A stretch of 64,000 nt of DNA from Nodularia spumigena CCY9414 (GCF_000340565.2 NZ_CP007203.1:1699545-1763544), one strand, 5' to 3'; shown: positions 47,243 to 57,110, counted from the first letter of the stretch. The notes: generated by a model not told the origin, from the letters alone. Translations and numbers: made by a program.

Positions 47243-48406
47243 GTGAACATAGAACAATTCATTCAAAGCACAGAAGCACTGCACAGCCGTTTAGCAGATT
47301 TGTACCAAACAGCTAGCGTATTACCTTGGATTCCCCCGGAACTGCTACCCCAAGCTTTTAAGGAACTCTATAGCACCTCCAAAATGGTGCAATTAGCGGC
47401 CGAGGAACTTTATCTGCAAAATGAGGAACTGATTGAAACCCGAAATTGGCTAGAAACCGAACGCCAACGCTACCAAGATTTATTCGAGTTTGCACCAGAT
47501 GGCTATTTAGTCACGAATACCGAAGGAATCATCCAAGAAGCTAATCTAGCCGCAGCGCAATTGCTCAACGTTTCCAGACAATTACTCGTAGGTAAACCAA
47601 TAGTTAATTTTGTCCGCCTGGAAGAACGAGAACCCTTTCGCAGTGAACTCAACCAGCTACGCCAATCGGACAGAGTGAGAGAATTAGTAGTGCGTCTGCA
47701 ACAAAATAATGGCGAGGATTTTGACGCAGCTTTTACTGTGGCGGTGGTGCGTAATCAACAGGGTAACGCCAACTCTCTGCGTTGGTTGCTGCGTAACATC
47801 AATGAACGTCAGCAAAAGAAAACAGAATTAATCAATAATAACAGTGATTTAATTGAGGAGCGCCCTGTACATAAACATACTAAAGGAGAAACTATTCTCC
47901 TCAATCCTTTAGTAGTTTGGTATGTTCGCCAGGGGTTAGTTAAGCTGAATACTTTTTGTGAAACTGGCGAAGAAATATTGATTGGATTAGCGACACAAGA
48001 TATGGTTTTTGGCTCTAACATGACTTCTCTACCCATTTATCAAGCCACAGCCCTATGCGATGTGGAATTATCCTCAATTTACGTAGCAGAAATAGCAGTT
48101 AACCCAATGTTGAGCCATATTTTGTTACCAAAAATCAATCAACGGTTACAACAGACAGAATCTTTTTTAGTTATTGCTGGCAAACGGCGGGTTGAGGAAA
48201 GATTATACCATCTTTTGCAACTTTTAAAACAGCAAATTGGTGAGCCTGTACCAGAAGGAATTCGCTTAAGTGTTCGTTTAACTCATGAAGATATCGCTAG
48301 TGCGTGCTGTACTACCAGAGTGACAATTACCCGATTGATGGGAAAGTTACAACAACAAGGTTTAATTAGTTTTGACTCCAAAAAATATATTATTTTGAAG
48401 GAGTGA
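47243..48406 (+). CDS. PAS-Crp-type transcriptional regulator
   Basis: The 387-residue protein has a helical start (1-70), a PAS domain (about 73-185; YQDLFEFAPDGYLVTNTEGI is the core), and a Crp/Fnr-like part. That part has a reduced effector domain (about 215-325) and a helix-turn-helix (HEDIASACCTTRVTITRLMG, about 347-366). The start is GTG at 47243, just after AAGG. The PAS domain may sense a small molecule, redox or light state, and pass this to DNA binding. No partner kinase is adjacent. Targets are unknown. Confidence 0.85.
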   Translation: MNIEQFIQSTEALHSRLADLYQTASVLPWIPPELLPQAFKELYSTSKMVQLAAEELYLQNEELIETRNWLETERQRYQDLFEFAPDGYLVTNTEGIIQEANLAAAQLLNVSRQLLVGKPIVNFVRLEEREPFRSELNQLRQSDRVRELVVRLQQNNGEDFDAAFTVAVVRNQQGNANSLRWLLRNINERQQKKTELINNNSDLIEERPVHKHTKGETILLNPLVVWYVRQGLVKLNTFCETGEEILIGLATQDMVFGSNMTSLPIYQATALCDVELSSIYVAEIAVNPMLSHILLPKINQRLQQTESFLVIAGKRRVEERLYHLLQLLKQQIGEPVPEGIRLSVRLTHEDIASACCTTRVTITRLMGKLQQQGLISFDSKKYIILKE

Positions 48407-48932
48407 GTCAGGACGAGAAGGGAGAGCAAGTCCTAAGTTGACAATTTCATAGACAAAACTATACTTATATTGACAAAAATCAATATATATTTTAGGAAAA
48501 AATCAACTACTTGATATATAATACGGTGATATCAAGTATTGAATTGAGACTATTGCCGACGCGAAAACCAAGCAATGATGGTGGTAGTCTTTTTCAGAAA
48601 CTTAATTGGAACACAATCGCGTCTGGCTAAGGCGTGAAAGTCTACTGAGGGATAACTGCTCCCATGCTCCCGTTGAAGTAGAAAGTAAAGTCTAGTTTTG
48701 TCTAGGTTTTATATAGCAGAAGGAAGAACGATAGCAGCTATAGCAACCGCCAAGGTTGTTAGGACATGGCAAAAGCCTAAAACCCAGTCACCGTAGGGGC
48801 GGGTATGGCTACGCCACGCAAGCTACATAGATATCATTCAATATCAACGAGGATATGAGTAAACCCGCCCCTACTTTTGACTTTTGACTTTTGACTTTTG
48901 ACTTTTGCTATAGTTCTCCCCACCTCCCCACT
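48407..48932. other. Intergenic region with dispersed repeats
   Basis: 526 bases between two converging genes. It has an inverted copy (48732-48790) of the repeat at 27506-27558, and four TTTTGAC units at about 48877-48906. A stretch at 48610-48690 (GGCGTGAAAGTCTACTGAGG, later GCTCCCATGCTCCCG) has RNA-like complementarity but I recognise no RNA family. Confidence 0.45.
48732..48790. repeat. Dispersed repeat (GTCCTAACAACCTTGGCGG family), inverted copy 2
   Basis: Reverse complement of 27506-27558 with scattered differences (AACCGCCAAGGTTGTTAGGA here). The sharing spans about 50 bases, so it is a real dispersed family. Confidence 0.7.
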
Positions 48933-49943
48933 TCATCTCCCTCGGCTGGTTTCTAACATCAACTTTGAATCCCAAGTGTAGTAGCCAATTTTTTCAGGGA
49001 CTCTAGAAAATCGCCCGGTGCGATAGCCTCGTGATAGTTCATTTAGCACCTTGGTTTTCACCTCTCGAACTTCCTGCTCATCTAGTTCTCCATAAAGACC
49101 GGTGATGATTTGAGCAACACTGAAAATTCTCCCCGAATGTTTTTCTAAGAAATCAGAAAGAGCATCTATTAAAAATAAACCCTCAAATTCTGCAAGCATG
49201 GGGACGACATTTGTCTGGGAGATTGTCTGCGGTTTCTTCTGTTTGTATTTCCCGGCTTGAGAGTAACCTTTGGTTTTGTTGGAGGTGACTAAACTTAAAT
49301 TCAGAGTGTAACAACCAGGTTCGTCAGGAATACCTGACCAAACACGCCTTTCTCGACCTTGTGTCAGTGAGGATTGGACTCTACCTTTGACGACTTTGAA
49401 GATGGCTGGCTCTAATTCTCCATAAAGCGATCGCACAATAAAATCGATATGACAAACAGTACCAAGATGTTCGCGCAGAAGACTCTTGATAGCTTCCATG
49501 CGACTTTCATGTTGATACTCAGGTAGCATGGGAATATCTGGCACTTTGATTGATTGATCTTGAGCGTCAGTTGATGTTGACGACTCTGGAATCTCTGTAG
49601 TTGTCGCAGCGAAATTATCTATATCCAAGTTGTCTGATTCTGGAAACTCAGACTGGGTAGAATCAAGAGTTTCATCAGCTACGGATAATAATGAATCTTC
49701 TTGATATGAAGCGGAAACCTGTGGAAGCATCTTAAACTTTGCCAGATTACCGTTAGTATCTGACGAAGAAGAGCCGTTAGACAATAAAGCATCTACATGA
49801 TCGAGTTGCGATCGCGCCTGTCTGTATAAGCTTTCATACTCTTTGACGAGGCTAGCATAGTAGTCTCGTAACTCTAACAGTGGAGAGATAAAAGCTTCAG
49901 GGGGTTCCAATGGTAATAGATTATTCATCAAACTTAAAATCAT
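48933..49943 (-). CDS. Protein with a duplicated winged-helix-like domain
   Basis: The 336-residue protein has a coiled N-terminus (about 10-50), an acidic Ser/Thr/Asp linker (about 55-145), and then two related domains: about 158-215 ([20 protein letters not shown] ... [10 protein letters not shown]) and about 270-330 ([20 protein letters not shown] ... [10 protein letters not shown]). The similarity of the two is plain. Each looks like a small winged helix of the HARE-HTH kind, but I cannot prove it. It overlaps the upstream zinc-ribbon gene by four bases. The start may be Met1 (49943) or Met6. Confidence 0.6.
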   Translation of the reverse strand: MILSLMNNLLPLEPPEAFISPLLELRDYYASLVKEYESLYRQARSQLDHVDALLSNGSSSSDTNGNLAKFKMLPQVSASYQEDSLLSVADETLDSTQSEFPESDNLDIDNFAATTTEIPESSTSTDAQDQSIKVPDIPMLPEYQHESRMEAIKSLLREHLGTVCHIDFIVRSLYGELEPAIFKVVKGRVQSSLTQGRERRVWSGIPDEPGCYTLNLSLVTSNKTKGYSQAGKYKQKKPQTISQTNVVPMLAEFEGLFLIDALSDFLEKHSGRIFSVAQIITGLYGELDEQEVREVKTKVLNELSRGYRTGRFSRVPEKIGYYTWDSKLMLETSRGR

Positions 49944-50185
49944 CCTAAATCGATATCACTTTTGTAAGTCATGGCTCTAGGTTTTGCCTTTTGAGATGAC
50001 TGATGAGATTTCTTTGGGGCTTGCGGTGGTCGGCATTGCTCGCAATATAATGGACGAGGCCCAAAAGTTTCGCGTTGTGTAGTTTGGTCGCATTGCTTAC
50101 AGACAAAATGGAAAACACGAGTATGAATCTGTCTTTTATGCGCCCGGACAGTATATTCCCTAACATGAATGTATTTACTAGTCAT
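49940..50185 (-). CDS. Small zinc-ribbon-like protein
   Basis: The 81 residues contain two Cys pairs, CKQC (29-32) and CEQC (48-51), spaced as in a zinc ribbon. The N-terminus is basic ([17 protein letters not shown]), and the tail is Lys/Gln-rich. Its stop overlaps the start of the duplicated-domain gene (ATGA), so the two are translated together and probably act together. No other family features. Confidence 0.65.
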   Translation of the reverse strand: MTSKYIHVREYTVRAHKRQIHTRVFHFVCKQCDQTTQRETFGPRPLYCEQCRPPQAPKKSHQSSQKAKPRAMTYKSDIDLG

Positions 50186-50518
50186 AATCGGTGAAGAGTG
50201 AATTTGTTTCTATCAATATAGCTATTCAAGCAAATGAAATGTGATCCGTGTATGTTCAATTGTAAGTTTTATTCAAATCACTGATTTTGGCTCAGAGTAA
50301 CTTGGAGTAACCAATAGGCGATCTTTTTGAGATACATATAGTTAATTATCACCATTCAAGTGTCTATTGCTTCTATACCTCTGGGGTACTAAATATAGAA
50401 ATTAGACAGATTTTCGGGAAAATTTATGACAAATTGGCTGGAGTGTTCATATTGCACTTAAGATTATGGGTTTTTATGCTATTTGTGAAAATGCCATAGA
50501 CATCTGGTGATCAAGAAT

Positions 50519-50546
50519 GTAGAGACGTTGTATGCAACGTCTCTAC
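50519..50546. repeat. 12-bp perfect hairpin
   Basis: Arms GTAGAGACGTTG and CAACGTCTCTAC enclose TATG. A frequent Nostocales palindrome; no T-run follows. Confidence 0.8.
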
Positions 50547-50581
50547 AAAGGTTCACCCAAGACAGATATTTGATTTTTAGA

Positions 50582-50767
50582 TTATATTGTCTCATAGCCA
50601 AATGTCTCTCCCATCATAGCACCAGGAGAGACAGCCGCTTTGTGTTGCAGCTCAGGCTGATCAATTACCACAACTTCTCCCATTTGGGGTTTTTCTTTAG
50701 CTGTGTCAGGTATGACTATTCCACCAGGGGTTTTGACTTCAGATTCACTGATTTTAATAATGTTCAC
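50582..50767 (-). pseudogene. groES-like remnant
   Basis: A 61-codon frame from a [23 protein letters not shown] and MGEVVVID match the region of GroES around residues 22-45 ([24 protein letters not shown]). The N-terminal strand of GroES and the C-terminal half are absent, replaced by unrelated text. No groEL is nearby. A degenerate copy of the co-chaperonin gene. Confidence 0.65.
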
Positions 50768-50890
50768 AAATCAGCATATCTGTGCTATGTATGCTAACGC
50801 CTAACTGCATCTCTTTGGTTAAAGATATAGCTCCCACCTACAGGAATTATTCGACCACAGATAAACACAGATAATATAGTCCCTAGTAGA

Positions 50891-51001
50891 CTAGTACAAG
50901 ACGGCGTAAATAAACAGACCATTCAAAATCCCTGAAAAGCCCATTTTATAAGCTTTTTGACTTTTGACTTTTGACTTTTGACTTCCGCCTTGCGGTACTA
51001 G
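50891..51001. repeat. 111-bp MITE-like repeat, copy 2
   Basis: Identical over 111 bases to 5010-5120. It starts CTAGTACAAGACGGCG and ends CGCCTTGCGGTACTAG. The identity over 46 kb separation points to recent movement or conversion. Confidence 0.85.
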
Positions 51002-51087
51002 GACAGGCTGTATACTTTTACCAGACAACATAAAAATGATTTTATAATCTACCTTGAGAAATATTTTAGGATGAAGTTTGGCTTTAA

Positions 51088-51532
51088 TTTAGACACTTTG
51101 CTGTCGGTTTATACTTGATGCAAAGTGTCTTTTTGATCGTCAATGGGTAAAACGCGATCAAATTGAGTCTTTAGAAGTTTCTCTGGCTCAACAAAAAGAA
51201 TTCGGTGAGTTAAAACTGCGCTTGTTTGCGATGATTTTTCATGAATTTCGCACACCTTTGAGTATTATTTTGCTGTCGTCTCAATTGTTAAGTGAAACTC
51301 TGAAGGAAGTGGTAGATGAGCAGCCGGTAAAAAATCTCTACCGGATTCAGTCTTCAGCTAAATTAATGAATCATTGCCTAGTGTGATTAAACGAAATTTG
51401 AAGATTTCTATATCTAAGGGCAGAATTGCAGAACTAGAAAATGAATCGAATAACCATCTAGAGACAATCACCCATCAACGCCAAAGAATTGAAAATCTGG
51501 AAAGGCATTTAAGTTTAAAGGATAATCCCTGA
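51088..51532 (+). pseudogene. Histidine kinase fragment and trailing coiled-coil piece
   Basis: An open frame to 51386 encodes a HisKA dimerisation segment with the phosphorylatable His box: FAMIFHEFRTPLSIILLSSQ. It has no upstream sensor domain, no start codon I trust, and no ATPase domain. The frame ends at TGA (51384-51386). A GTG overlapping that stop opens a 49-codon coiled-coil-like frame (KISISKGRIAELENESNNHL) to 51532, probably another scrap from the same or a neighbouring signalling gene. Confidence 0.7.
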
Positions 51533-51570
51533 ATATTTGAGAAATTTCGATTTTATATGGAGGGATGTGT

Positions 51571-51605
51571 TTCACGCAGAGGCGCAGAGGCGCGGAGAGG
51601 AAGAG
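51571..51605. repeat. Dispersed repeat forming the 3' end of the ATPase gene
   Basis: TTCACGCAGAGGCGCAGAGG and the following CGCGGAGAGG are the same family as the ileS insertion at 34303. On the minus strand they supply the last codons and the TGA stop of the P-type ATPase. Confidence 0.75.
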
Positions 51606-54580
51606 TTGGAGAGATTTGCTTTTTGATTTTCATCGCTTGTTTTTGTCGCTTCGTTGAGGAGGAAGGGTAATAAAGCACCACTTCCGATGACAGCAGTATC
51701 TATCATACTAATGGGGGTAATTTTTAACATGTTCCTCAGTGGGGGGATGGCTACAGCTAATAGTTGAATGGCAAAAGAAGCTATAATGGCAGTATTTAAG
51801 TAAGGATTATTGGGTAGTTTATCTTGACTAAATATGCTGTGATTTTCAGAACGACAGCTAATTGTATGTAGTAATTGTGCCGTTATTAGGGTCATACAAG
51901 CAACTGTGCTGGCGCGCGCCCCAATGCCATATTTGAGGAGGGCATAGCTGTATGCTGCTAAGGTACTGACAGAAATTGTGGCTGATTCAAACATAATTCT
52001 ACCAAAGTCAGAATCTTTGATGATGGGTTCATCAGGATTGCGGGGTGGTTGACTCAATACGTCAGGTTCTGGTGCTTCCATTGCTAGGGATAAACCAGGG
52101 AAAATATCAGTGACTAAATTTAGCCACAGCAGTTGAATTGCATTTAAGGGTTCGCCTAAACCAGCAGCTGTAGCGGTTGTCATTACCATGATTTCGCTGA
52201 GGTTGGTAGACAGGAGGAAATGCACAGATTTTCTAATATTGTTATAGATAGTCCGCCCCCGACTGACTGCAATGATCATGGTTTCTAGTCGGTCATCTTC
52301 GAGGACTATATCTGCAACTTCACGGGCTACATCGGTTCCGCCTTTACCCATCGCAACGCCCACTTGTGCCGCCTTCAGTGCCGGTGCATCATTGATTCCG
52401 TCCCCGGTCATGGCCACGACTTTTCCGGCTGCTTGCAAAGCCTGGACGATTTGCAGTTTATTACTAGGACTGATGCGGGCAAAAACGTTAACTTTGTCGC
52501 TGACTGTTGTTAGTGCCTCTGGTGTGAGATGATCAAGGTTAGTAGCATCGAGAATTTCTAGTTGGTTATTTCGACTCAATTCTAATTCTTGCGCGATCGC
52601 ATAAGCAGTTGAACTTTGATCGCCGGTCATCATCACTGTATCAATTCCAGCTTGATGAAACTCCCCAATCAATTTTTTCGCCCCCACTCTAATTGGATCT
52701 GTCATCGCTACCAAACCCAGCCAGGTGAGGTTTGTTTCATGATTATTGCCGTTGTGATCATGATGAATATGGCTGTAGGCTACTCCTAAGACTCGCAGTG
52801 CTTTTCCCGCCAAACGGTCATTTTCTATTGCGATCGCCCGCTTGTCTTCTGCTGTTAAAGGCAATATTTCTCCATTTTTCATCCCCCATTGACATATTTC
52901 AATCATTTCGGCGGGATTACCTTTAACTGCAATCAATTTGTGGTGATTATTAGTCTCATGAATTGTACTCATGAGGTTACGGTTTTCGGTTCGCAGGTTG
53001 GTTTCTATCAGTGCATACTTTTGTCTGAGTTGTATAACATCCACCCCAGCACTAATTGCCAAATTAATCAAAGCATTTTCCGTGGGCGAACCTGTAACCA
53101 CATACTCACCATTCTCCTGTTGACTGACTTCACTTTCATTGCAGAGAACCGATATATGCATCAGCTTTAACAGTTCATCGTTAGTATAGGGATTAATATT
53201 TTCTGAACCCACGGTAATTTGTTGAGTAGTTGTCCGGATTTCCACCACTAACATTTTATTTTCGGTAATTGTCCCGGTTTTATCCAAACAAATTGTCTGC
53301 ACAGAACCCAAAGCTTCCACCGCACTGAGACTGCGAACCAGGACATTATTTTTCCTCATTGCACGGATACCTAAAGCGAGGGTAGTGGTTGCAATTGTGG
53401 GTAAACCTTCGGGAACCGCAGCTACTGCGAGGGATATAGATGATTGCATCATTGTCACTAAACCATATCCCCGCAGCACTCCCAAACCAAAGACAAAACT
53501 GCAAATTCCCATACCGACTAAAACCAGTTGACTTCCCACCTGATCTAGTTGTCTTTCTAAGGGAGTTTCTGTAGAAATCGCCTCATTCACAAGTTGTTGG
53601 ATTTTGCCCATTTCTGTAAATTTACCTGTGGCGACAACCGCAGCCAATCCTTCACCGCTAGTAACAAAAGTCCCTTTATAAACCATGTTCAAACGGTTAG
53701 CTAAGGGGATATTTTCATCAGACGCAGGCGCAGTAGTTTTTGTAGTCCGAATACTTTCGCCAGTCAAAGCAGATTCGTCTACACTCAAGTTATCCGCTTC
53801 GATGAGTCGGGCATCTGCTGCTATATAAATACCAGGTTTGAGAAATAAAATGTCTCCTACAACCACATTTTCTGTAGGAATTTCCACCTGCTGATTTTCT
53901 CTAATTACCCAAGTTAATATTTGTTCCCGATTTTGGAGAGATTGAATAATTTTGGCTGATTGGCTTTCTGTGATGTATCCAATCACCGCATTTAAACCAA
54001 CAACACCCATAATTACCACAGCATCGACCACGCCGCCAGTAATAATGGCAATTCCCGCCGCCGCTCCCAGTAAAGCCACTGGCAGAGATCTAAACTGATC
54101 AATTAAAATATTTACAGGGGAACGGGTTGGTATTGTCGATAAAATATTAGAACCGTATTTAGTCAGATTTATTGTGGCAGACTCACTAGATAATCCTGAT
54201 GTTTTGGAAGTATTTAATATATCTATAACTGTATCTGCTGTGATTGAATGCCAATTTTCTATTTTTTGGTCTTGGGCATTGTTAACAGCTAACTTCTGTT
54301 TTTTTAAAGATTTTGATACTTTTTCTGTTGGAGATAAATTAGGAAATTTCTGATAATCTTTTACAGCTTTGTCAATGAGTAAGCCGATGTCATGCCAGCT
54401 ATTTTCAGCTTGAAAACAGACGAGAATATTGCTTGTTAATGAATTAGCCGAAACATACAATATTTCTGGGTAATTTGCAAGCGATCGCTCCAAATATCTG
54501 GCTAAAGATGGTGAACGATAAAGTTGATTAACTTTGTATCTAGCTCTCCCTTTAACTCTCTTGTGTATAGCTTGAATCAC
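51572..54580 (-). CDS. Cation-transporting P-type ATPase
   Basis: The 1002-residue pump has an extra N-terminal domain (1-75, HMA-like fold: IHKRVKGRARYKVNQLY), then a cation-ATPase N domain, the actuator loop with DESALTGES near 270, the phosphorylation motif CLDKTGTITENK near 430, and the hinge TGDGINDAPAL near 724. About ten membrane helices are expected. P2-type features suggest Ca2+ or related ions; the ion cannot be fixed. The final residues SPRLCASA and the stop codon are encoded by a dispersed repeat (51571-51605), so the natural C-terminus may have been altered. It follows a DUF5132-like gene by about 160 bases. Confidence 0.9.
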   Translation of the reverse strand: MIQAIHKRVKGRARYKVNQLYRSPSLARYLERSLANYPEILYVSANSLTSNILVCFQAENSWHDIGLLIDKAVKDYQKFPNLSPTEKVSKSLKKQKLAVNNAQDQKIENWHSITADTVIDILNTSKTSGLSSESATINLTKYGSNILSTIPTRSPVNILIDQFRSLPVALLGAAAGIAIITGGVVDAVVIMGVVGLNAVIGYITESQSAKIIQSLQNREQILTWVIRENQQVEIPTENVVVGDILFLKPGIYIAADARLIEADNLSVDESALTGESIRTTKTTAPASDENIPLANRLNMVYKGTFVTSGEGLAAVVATGKFTEMGKIQQLVNEAISTETPLERQLDQVGSQLVLVGMGICSFVFGLGVLRGYGLVTMMQSSISLAVAAVPEGLPTIATTTLALGIRAMRKNNVLVRSLSAVEALGSVQTICLDKTGTITENKMLVVEIRTTTQQITVGSENINPYTNDELLKLMHISVLCNESEVSQQENGEYVVTGSPTENALINLAISAGVDVIQLRQKYALIETNLRTENRNLMSTIHETNNHHKLIAVKGNPAEMIEICQWGMKNGEILPLTAEDKRAIAIENDRLAGKALRVLGVAYSHIHHDHNGNNHETNLTWLGLVAMTDPIRVGAKKLIGEFHQAGIDTVMMTGDQSSTAYAIAQELELSRNNQLEILDATNLDHLTPEALTTVSDKVNVFARISPSNKLQIVQALQAAGKVVAMTGDGINDAPALKAAQVGVAMGKGGTDVAREVADIVLEDDRLETMIIAVSRGRTIYNNIRKSVHFLLSTNLSEIMVMTTATAAGLGEPLNAIQLLWLNLVTDIFPGLSLAMEAPEPDVLSQPPRNPDEPIIKDSDFGRIMFESATISVSTLAAYSYALLKYGIGARASTVACMTLITAQLLHTISCRSENHSIFSQDKLPNNPYLNTAIIASFAIQLLAVAIPPLRNMLKITPISMIDTAVIGSGALLPFLLNEATKTSDENQKANLSNSSSPRLCASA

Positions 54581-54739
54581 AGCAAGTTTTGCTCCTGTAG
54601 CGCCCCTAATAACTAATCAGATTCTAATTTCTATGCTCGATCATTATTATAGTTGCCAAAAGCAAGCTAATGAATAAGTCTACCATTAAGACTTGCAAAG
54701 ATCCAAAAAATAAAGGTAATATACCTCTATTATACTTCC

Positions 54740-55279
54740 CTAATCTTTTGGTAAGTTAACTAACTTAATTTCGTCTTTATCGTTAAGTTTTACGAAGCTA
54801 TCAAAAGCAAACCATGCTAATATATACCAAGGAATTTCTTCAAGTTTTAGACCCTGTTTCAACAATTGTCGGATAGCAAGTATACTCAAAGCTAGAGGGA
54901 CTAGCAACCTTAAATCCACAACACCGTTCGTCATTCTATCAACATCGGCATTGAGGTCAGACATGACATTGACAAAATCCTCAGCCACAGATGATCTACC
55001 ATCTGTCAGATAGTCTTGGGTATTTACTTCTGCTGCCCTATTTTCAAATCTCTCCATTGCTTCGTTAACGACTTCCTGACATCTTTGAGATAAAGCCATA
55101 CCTTCTTTGATGGTATTCCTGATTACAGGTTGTTTAACAGCTTCAGCAACAGGAATAATGAGCGGAGAGAAAATTATTGTCGTGAGACTATCGACAATTT
55201 CAGGTACATTAACTTTTTGCCAGTCGAAGGTAGATGTCATCTGCAAATTTTCTCCGAAAGTAGGGCCTTTGTATATCAA
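54740..55279 (-). CDS. DUF5132-like membrane-associated protein
   Basis: The 179-residue protein has a central part (about 30-75) that resembles DUF5132 (FSPLIIPVAEAVKQPVIRNT), and a C-terminal membrane region (LRLLVPLALSILAIRQLLKQ and WYILAWFAFDSF, about 124-163). Such small proteins often neighbour P-type ATPases in cyanobacteria, as here. The start could be Met14 at 55240 instead of Met1. Function unknown; perhaps an accessory subunit of the pump. Confidence 0.6.
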   Translation of the reverse strand: MIYKGPTFGENLQMTSTFDWQKVNVPEIVDSLTTIIFSPLIIPVAEAVKQPVIRNTIKEGMALSQRCQEVVNEAMERFENRAAEVNTQDYLTDGRSSVAEDFVNVMSDLNADVDRMTNGVVDLRLLVPLALSILAIRQLLKQGLKLEEIPWYILAWFAFDSFVKLNDKDEIKLVNLPKD

Positions 55280-55401
55280 GATTGATTAAATTTACCTTTA
55301 TTTACATCAGCCTAAAGTTGCAAAATCAGATCCTATGGAATTTCTCCGAGGCAAAAAAACAGTAATTTTCCCCACCTGGCGATAAAATAAATTTTACTAT
55401 G

Positions 55402-55701
55402 CTACCTGCGTGATTTACGCCAACCATTTGCGATCGCCTCTGACTCTGTACAAAACCACCTTTCTCCAACGGCTGGATTGATAACTGTGGATTCATAATA
55501 TTTCATACCCGGAAGGTGATAAATCTTACTACCTGTTTTCATAGAGATATTGCCCTTGATAGTGCATTTTGGTGTTTTGATGGATGCAATCACAGAGGCA
55601 GAAGAACGAGGACTAGACTTCATTGTCAAAAGCGCCAATACAACCACAATCCCCATAATAAAAACAGTTGACCCTAGACTTTTATTGATGACAGGTTCCA
55701 T
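55402..55701 (-). CDS. Sunset-domain-like protein with one membrane helix
   Basis: The 99 residues hold one hydrophobic helix (about 10-27, STVFIMGIVVVLALLTM) and a compact C-terminal domain: CTIKGNISMKTGSKIYHLPG ... YYESTVI ... GERWFCTESEAIANGWRKSR. The KIYHLPG and GERWFCTESEA blocks match the sunset domain often found after nucleases or in small envelope proteins. The two Cys (C46, C83) could pair. It is likely periplasmic, tethered by the helix. Confidence 0.75.
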   Translation of the reverse strand: MEPVINKSLGSTVFIMGIVVVLALLTMKSSPRSSASVIASIKTPKCTIKGNISMKTGSKIYHLPGMKYYESTVINPAVGERWFCTESEAIANGWRKSRR

Positions 55702-55947
55702 AAAATAACCTCATAAGAATTTCAGCGAATTTATTTTCAACCTGTAATACATCTAATCATATATATTTTACCTCTAGAGGTATACATGAAAGAAAGAAAT
55801 TTCATATAACTCCACCTCTAGAGTCACGTAATTAATCATAAACATCGTTAATAATAAGAACAACTTAGAGCAATTATCCAAAATCAAGCAACAGATTTTA
55901 AAATTCACTGCTTATTAGTCTAGAAAAGTTAGATACATAAAAGAGTC

Positions 55948-56400
55948 ATGACAACTTCTACAGACCGAGGTCAACAAATCCAAAAACTGCGTGAACTGAT
56001 TGCAGACATTAGTTGTGGGATGTTAACCACAATTGATCAAAATGGCCGTTTGCACAGTTGTCCCATGTACAAAAGTGGTGACATTAACTCCGAAGGCGCA
56101 ATTTGGTTCTTTACCTCCGCCAATACTCAGAAAGCGGATGATATTAAACGCAATCAGCAAGTAAACGTTAGTTTCACCTCACCTGATAAACAGAGATATG
56201 TTTCTGTTTCAGGTACAGCAGAACTCGTTAAAGACCGTAACAAAATGCAAGAACAATGGCAGCCAGAACTTCAAACTTGGCTACCCAAAGGACTAGACGA
56301 ACCCGACTTGGTTTTACTCAAAGTGAATATTCACAAAGTTGATTATTGGGATAGTCCATCCAGCATTCACCCCCAAACCATTGGAGTTAATTCCAGATAA
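55948..56400 (+). CDS. Pyridoxamine 5'-phosphate oxidase-like protein
   Basis: The 150-residue protein is a split-barrel flavin-binding fold of the general stress protein 26 type. MLTTIDQNGRLHSCPMYKSG (about 29-48), IWFFTSANTQKADDIKRNQQ and NVSFTSPDKQRYVSVSGTAEL are the recognised strands. It probably binds FMN or a related flavin; the substrate is unknown. It stands alone with 247 bases of AT-rich DNA upstream. Confidence 0.88.
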   Translation: MTTSTDRGQQIQKLRELIADISCGMLTTIDQNGRLHSCPMYKSGDINSEGAIWFFTSANTQKADDIKRNQQVNVSFTSPDKQRYVSVSGTAELVKDRNKMQEQWQPELQTWLPKGLDEPDLVLLKVNIHKVDYWDSPSSIHPQTIGVNSR

Positions 56401-56512
56401 ATCTATATTCACAATATCAAACTGCTTAACTTTTTTTGAATTTTGAATTGATTTGAAATCCTCCCCACACTATGACCTACTGTATACACAAGTCTAAAAA
56501 CCTTTCATTTAG

Positions 56513-56592
56513 GTAGGGTGTGTTATGGACTTTAGTCCTAACGCACCGATATTTTAAGATGGTGCGTTGCGCTACGCGACAACACACCCTAC
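56513..56592. repeat. GTAGGGTGTGTT hairpin repeat, copy 1
   Basis: Ends GTAGGGTGTGTT and AACACACCCTAC pair; inside, CTAACGCACC and GGTGCGTTG form a second stem. A relative is at 58990-59068. It sits between two converging genes and could stop transcription. Confidence 0.8.
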
Positions 56593-56625
56593 AAAAAAAG
56601 GATTGGGAATAAACGCATAGGGGAT

Positions 56626-57096
56626 TCAAACATTCACAGGAGCTTCCCTGCTATAGCGTCCCATCAGTTCTACAGCCTCTAAAACGTGACCTTTCATAGC
56701 TGCCAGTACCTCAGTTTTACTCGCCCTTGGTGGCAACCCTAATAATTGATCAAGAGCGTAGAGTTTAAAAAAGTAGCGATGGGTTCCATCAGGTGGACAG
56801 GGGCCACCATAACCCAACTCACCAAAATCATTTACCCCTTGCACACCGCCATGAGGTAAATGAGGTTCTTTTGTAATCCCTTCTGGTAGGTGGCGCAGAT
56901 TTGCAGGTAAATCGTAAATTACCCAGTGCGTGAAAGTTTCCTTGGGGGCATCTGGATCTTCCATTACCAATGTAAAACTTACAGTACCTGCGGGTGGGCT
57001 ATCCCAAGCTAGGGGAGGGGCAATATTTTCGCCATCGCAGGTGTATTTGAAGGGAATTGTACTGCCGATGAAAAAAGCTAGGCTTTGAAGTTCCAT
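56626..57096 (-). CDS. YbhB/YbcL-type PEBP protein
   Basis: The 156-residue protein has the PEBP fold: IPFKYTCDGENIAPPLAW (about 15-32), the DPDAP motif (about 48-52) with the FTHWVIYDLP strand, and GYGGPCPPDGTHRYFFKLYA (about 96-115). The ligand site is in place, though its ligand is unknown. It ends a run of four genes on the minus strand (58695 to 56626), 14 bases after the small gene before it. Confidence 0.92.
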   Translation of the reverse strand: MELQSLAFFIGSTIPFKYTCDGENIAPPLAWDSPPAGTVSFTLVMEDPDAPKETFTHWVIYDLPANLRHLPEGITKEPHLPHGGVQGVNDFGELGYGGPCPPDGTHRYFFKLYALDQLLGLPPRASKTEVLAAMKGHVLEAVELMGRYSREAPVNV

Positions 57097-57110
57097 AAGC
57101 GATGAATAAT

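Larger units (their letters stand above)
50186..51571. other. Gene graveyard between zinc-ribbon and P-type ATPase genes
   Basis: This 1386-base region contains a hairpin repeat (50519-50546), a groES-like remnant (50582-50767), the 111-bp repeat (50891-51001), and histidine kinase remnants (about 51088-51532). No complete gene is visible. Confidence 0.6.

Noticed and set aside
46972-47262. A 96-codon frame on the minus strand.
   Set aside because: Its C-terminal third is the translation of a MITE-like element, and it overlaps the start of the PAS-Crp gene.
48610-48690. A tRNA or other structural RNA gene.
   Set aside because: The segment has some internal complementarity but no cloverleaf, T-loop or other family signature that I can identify.
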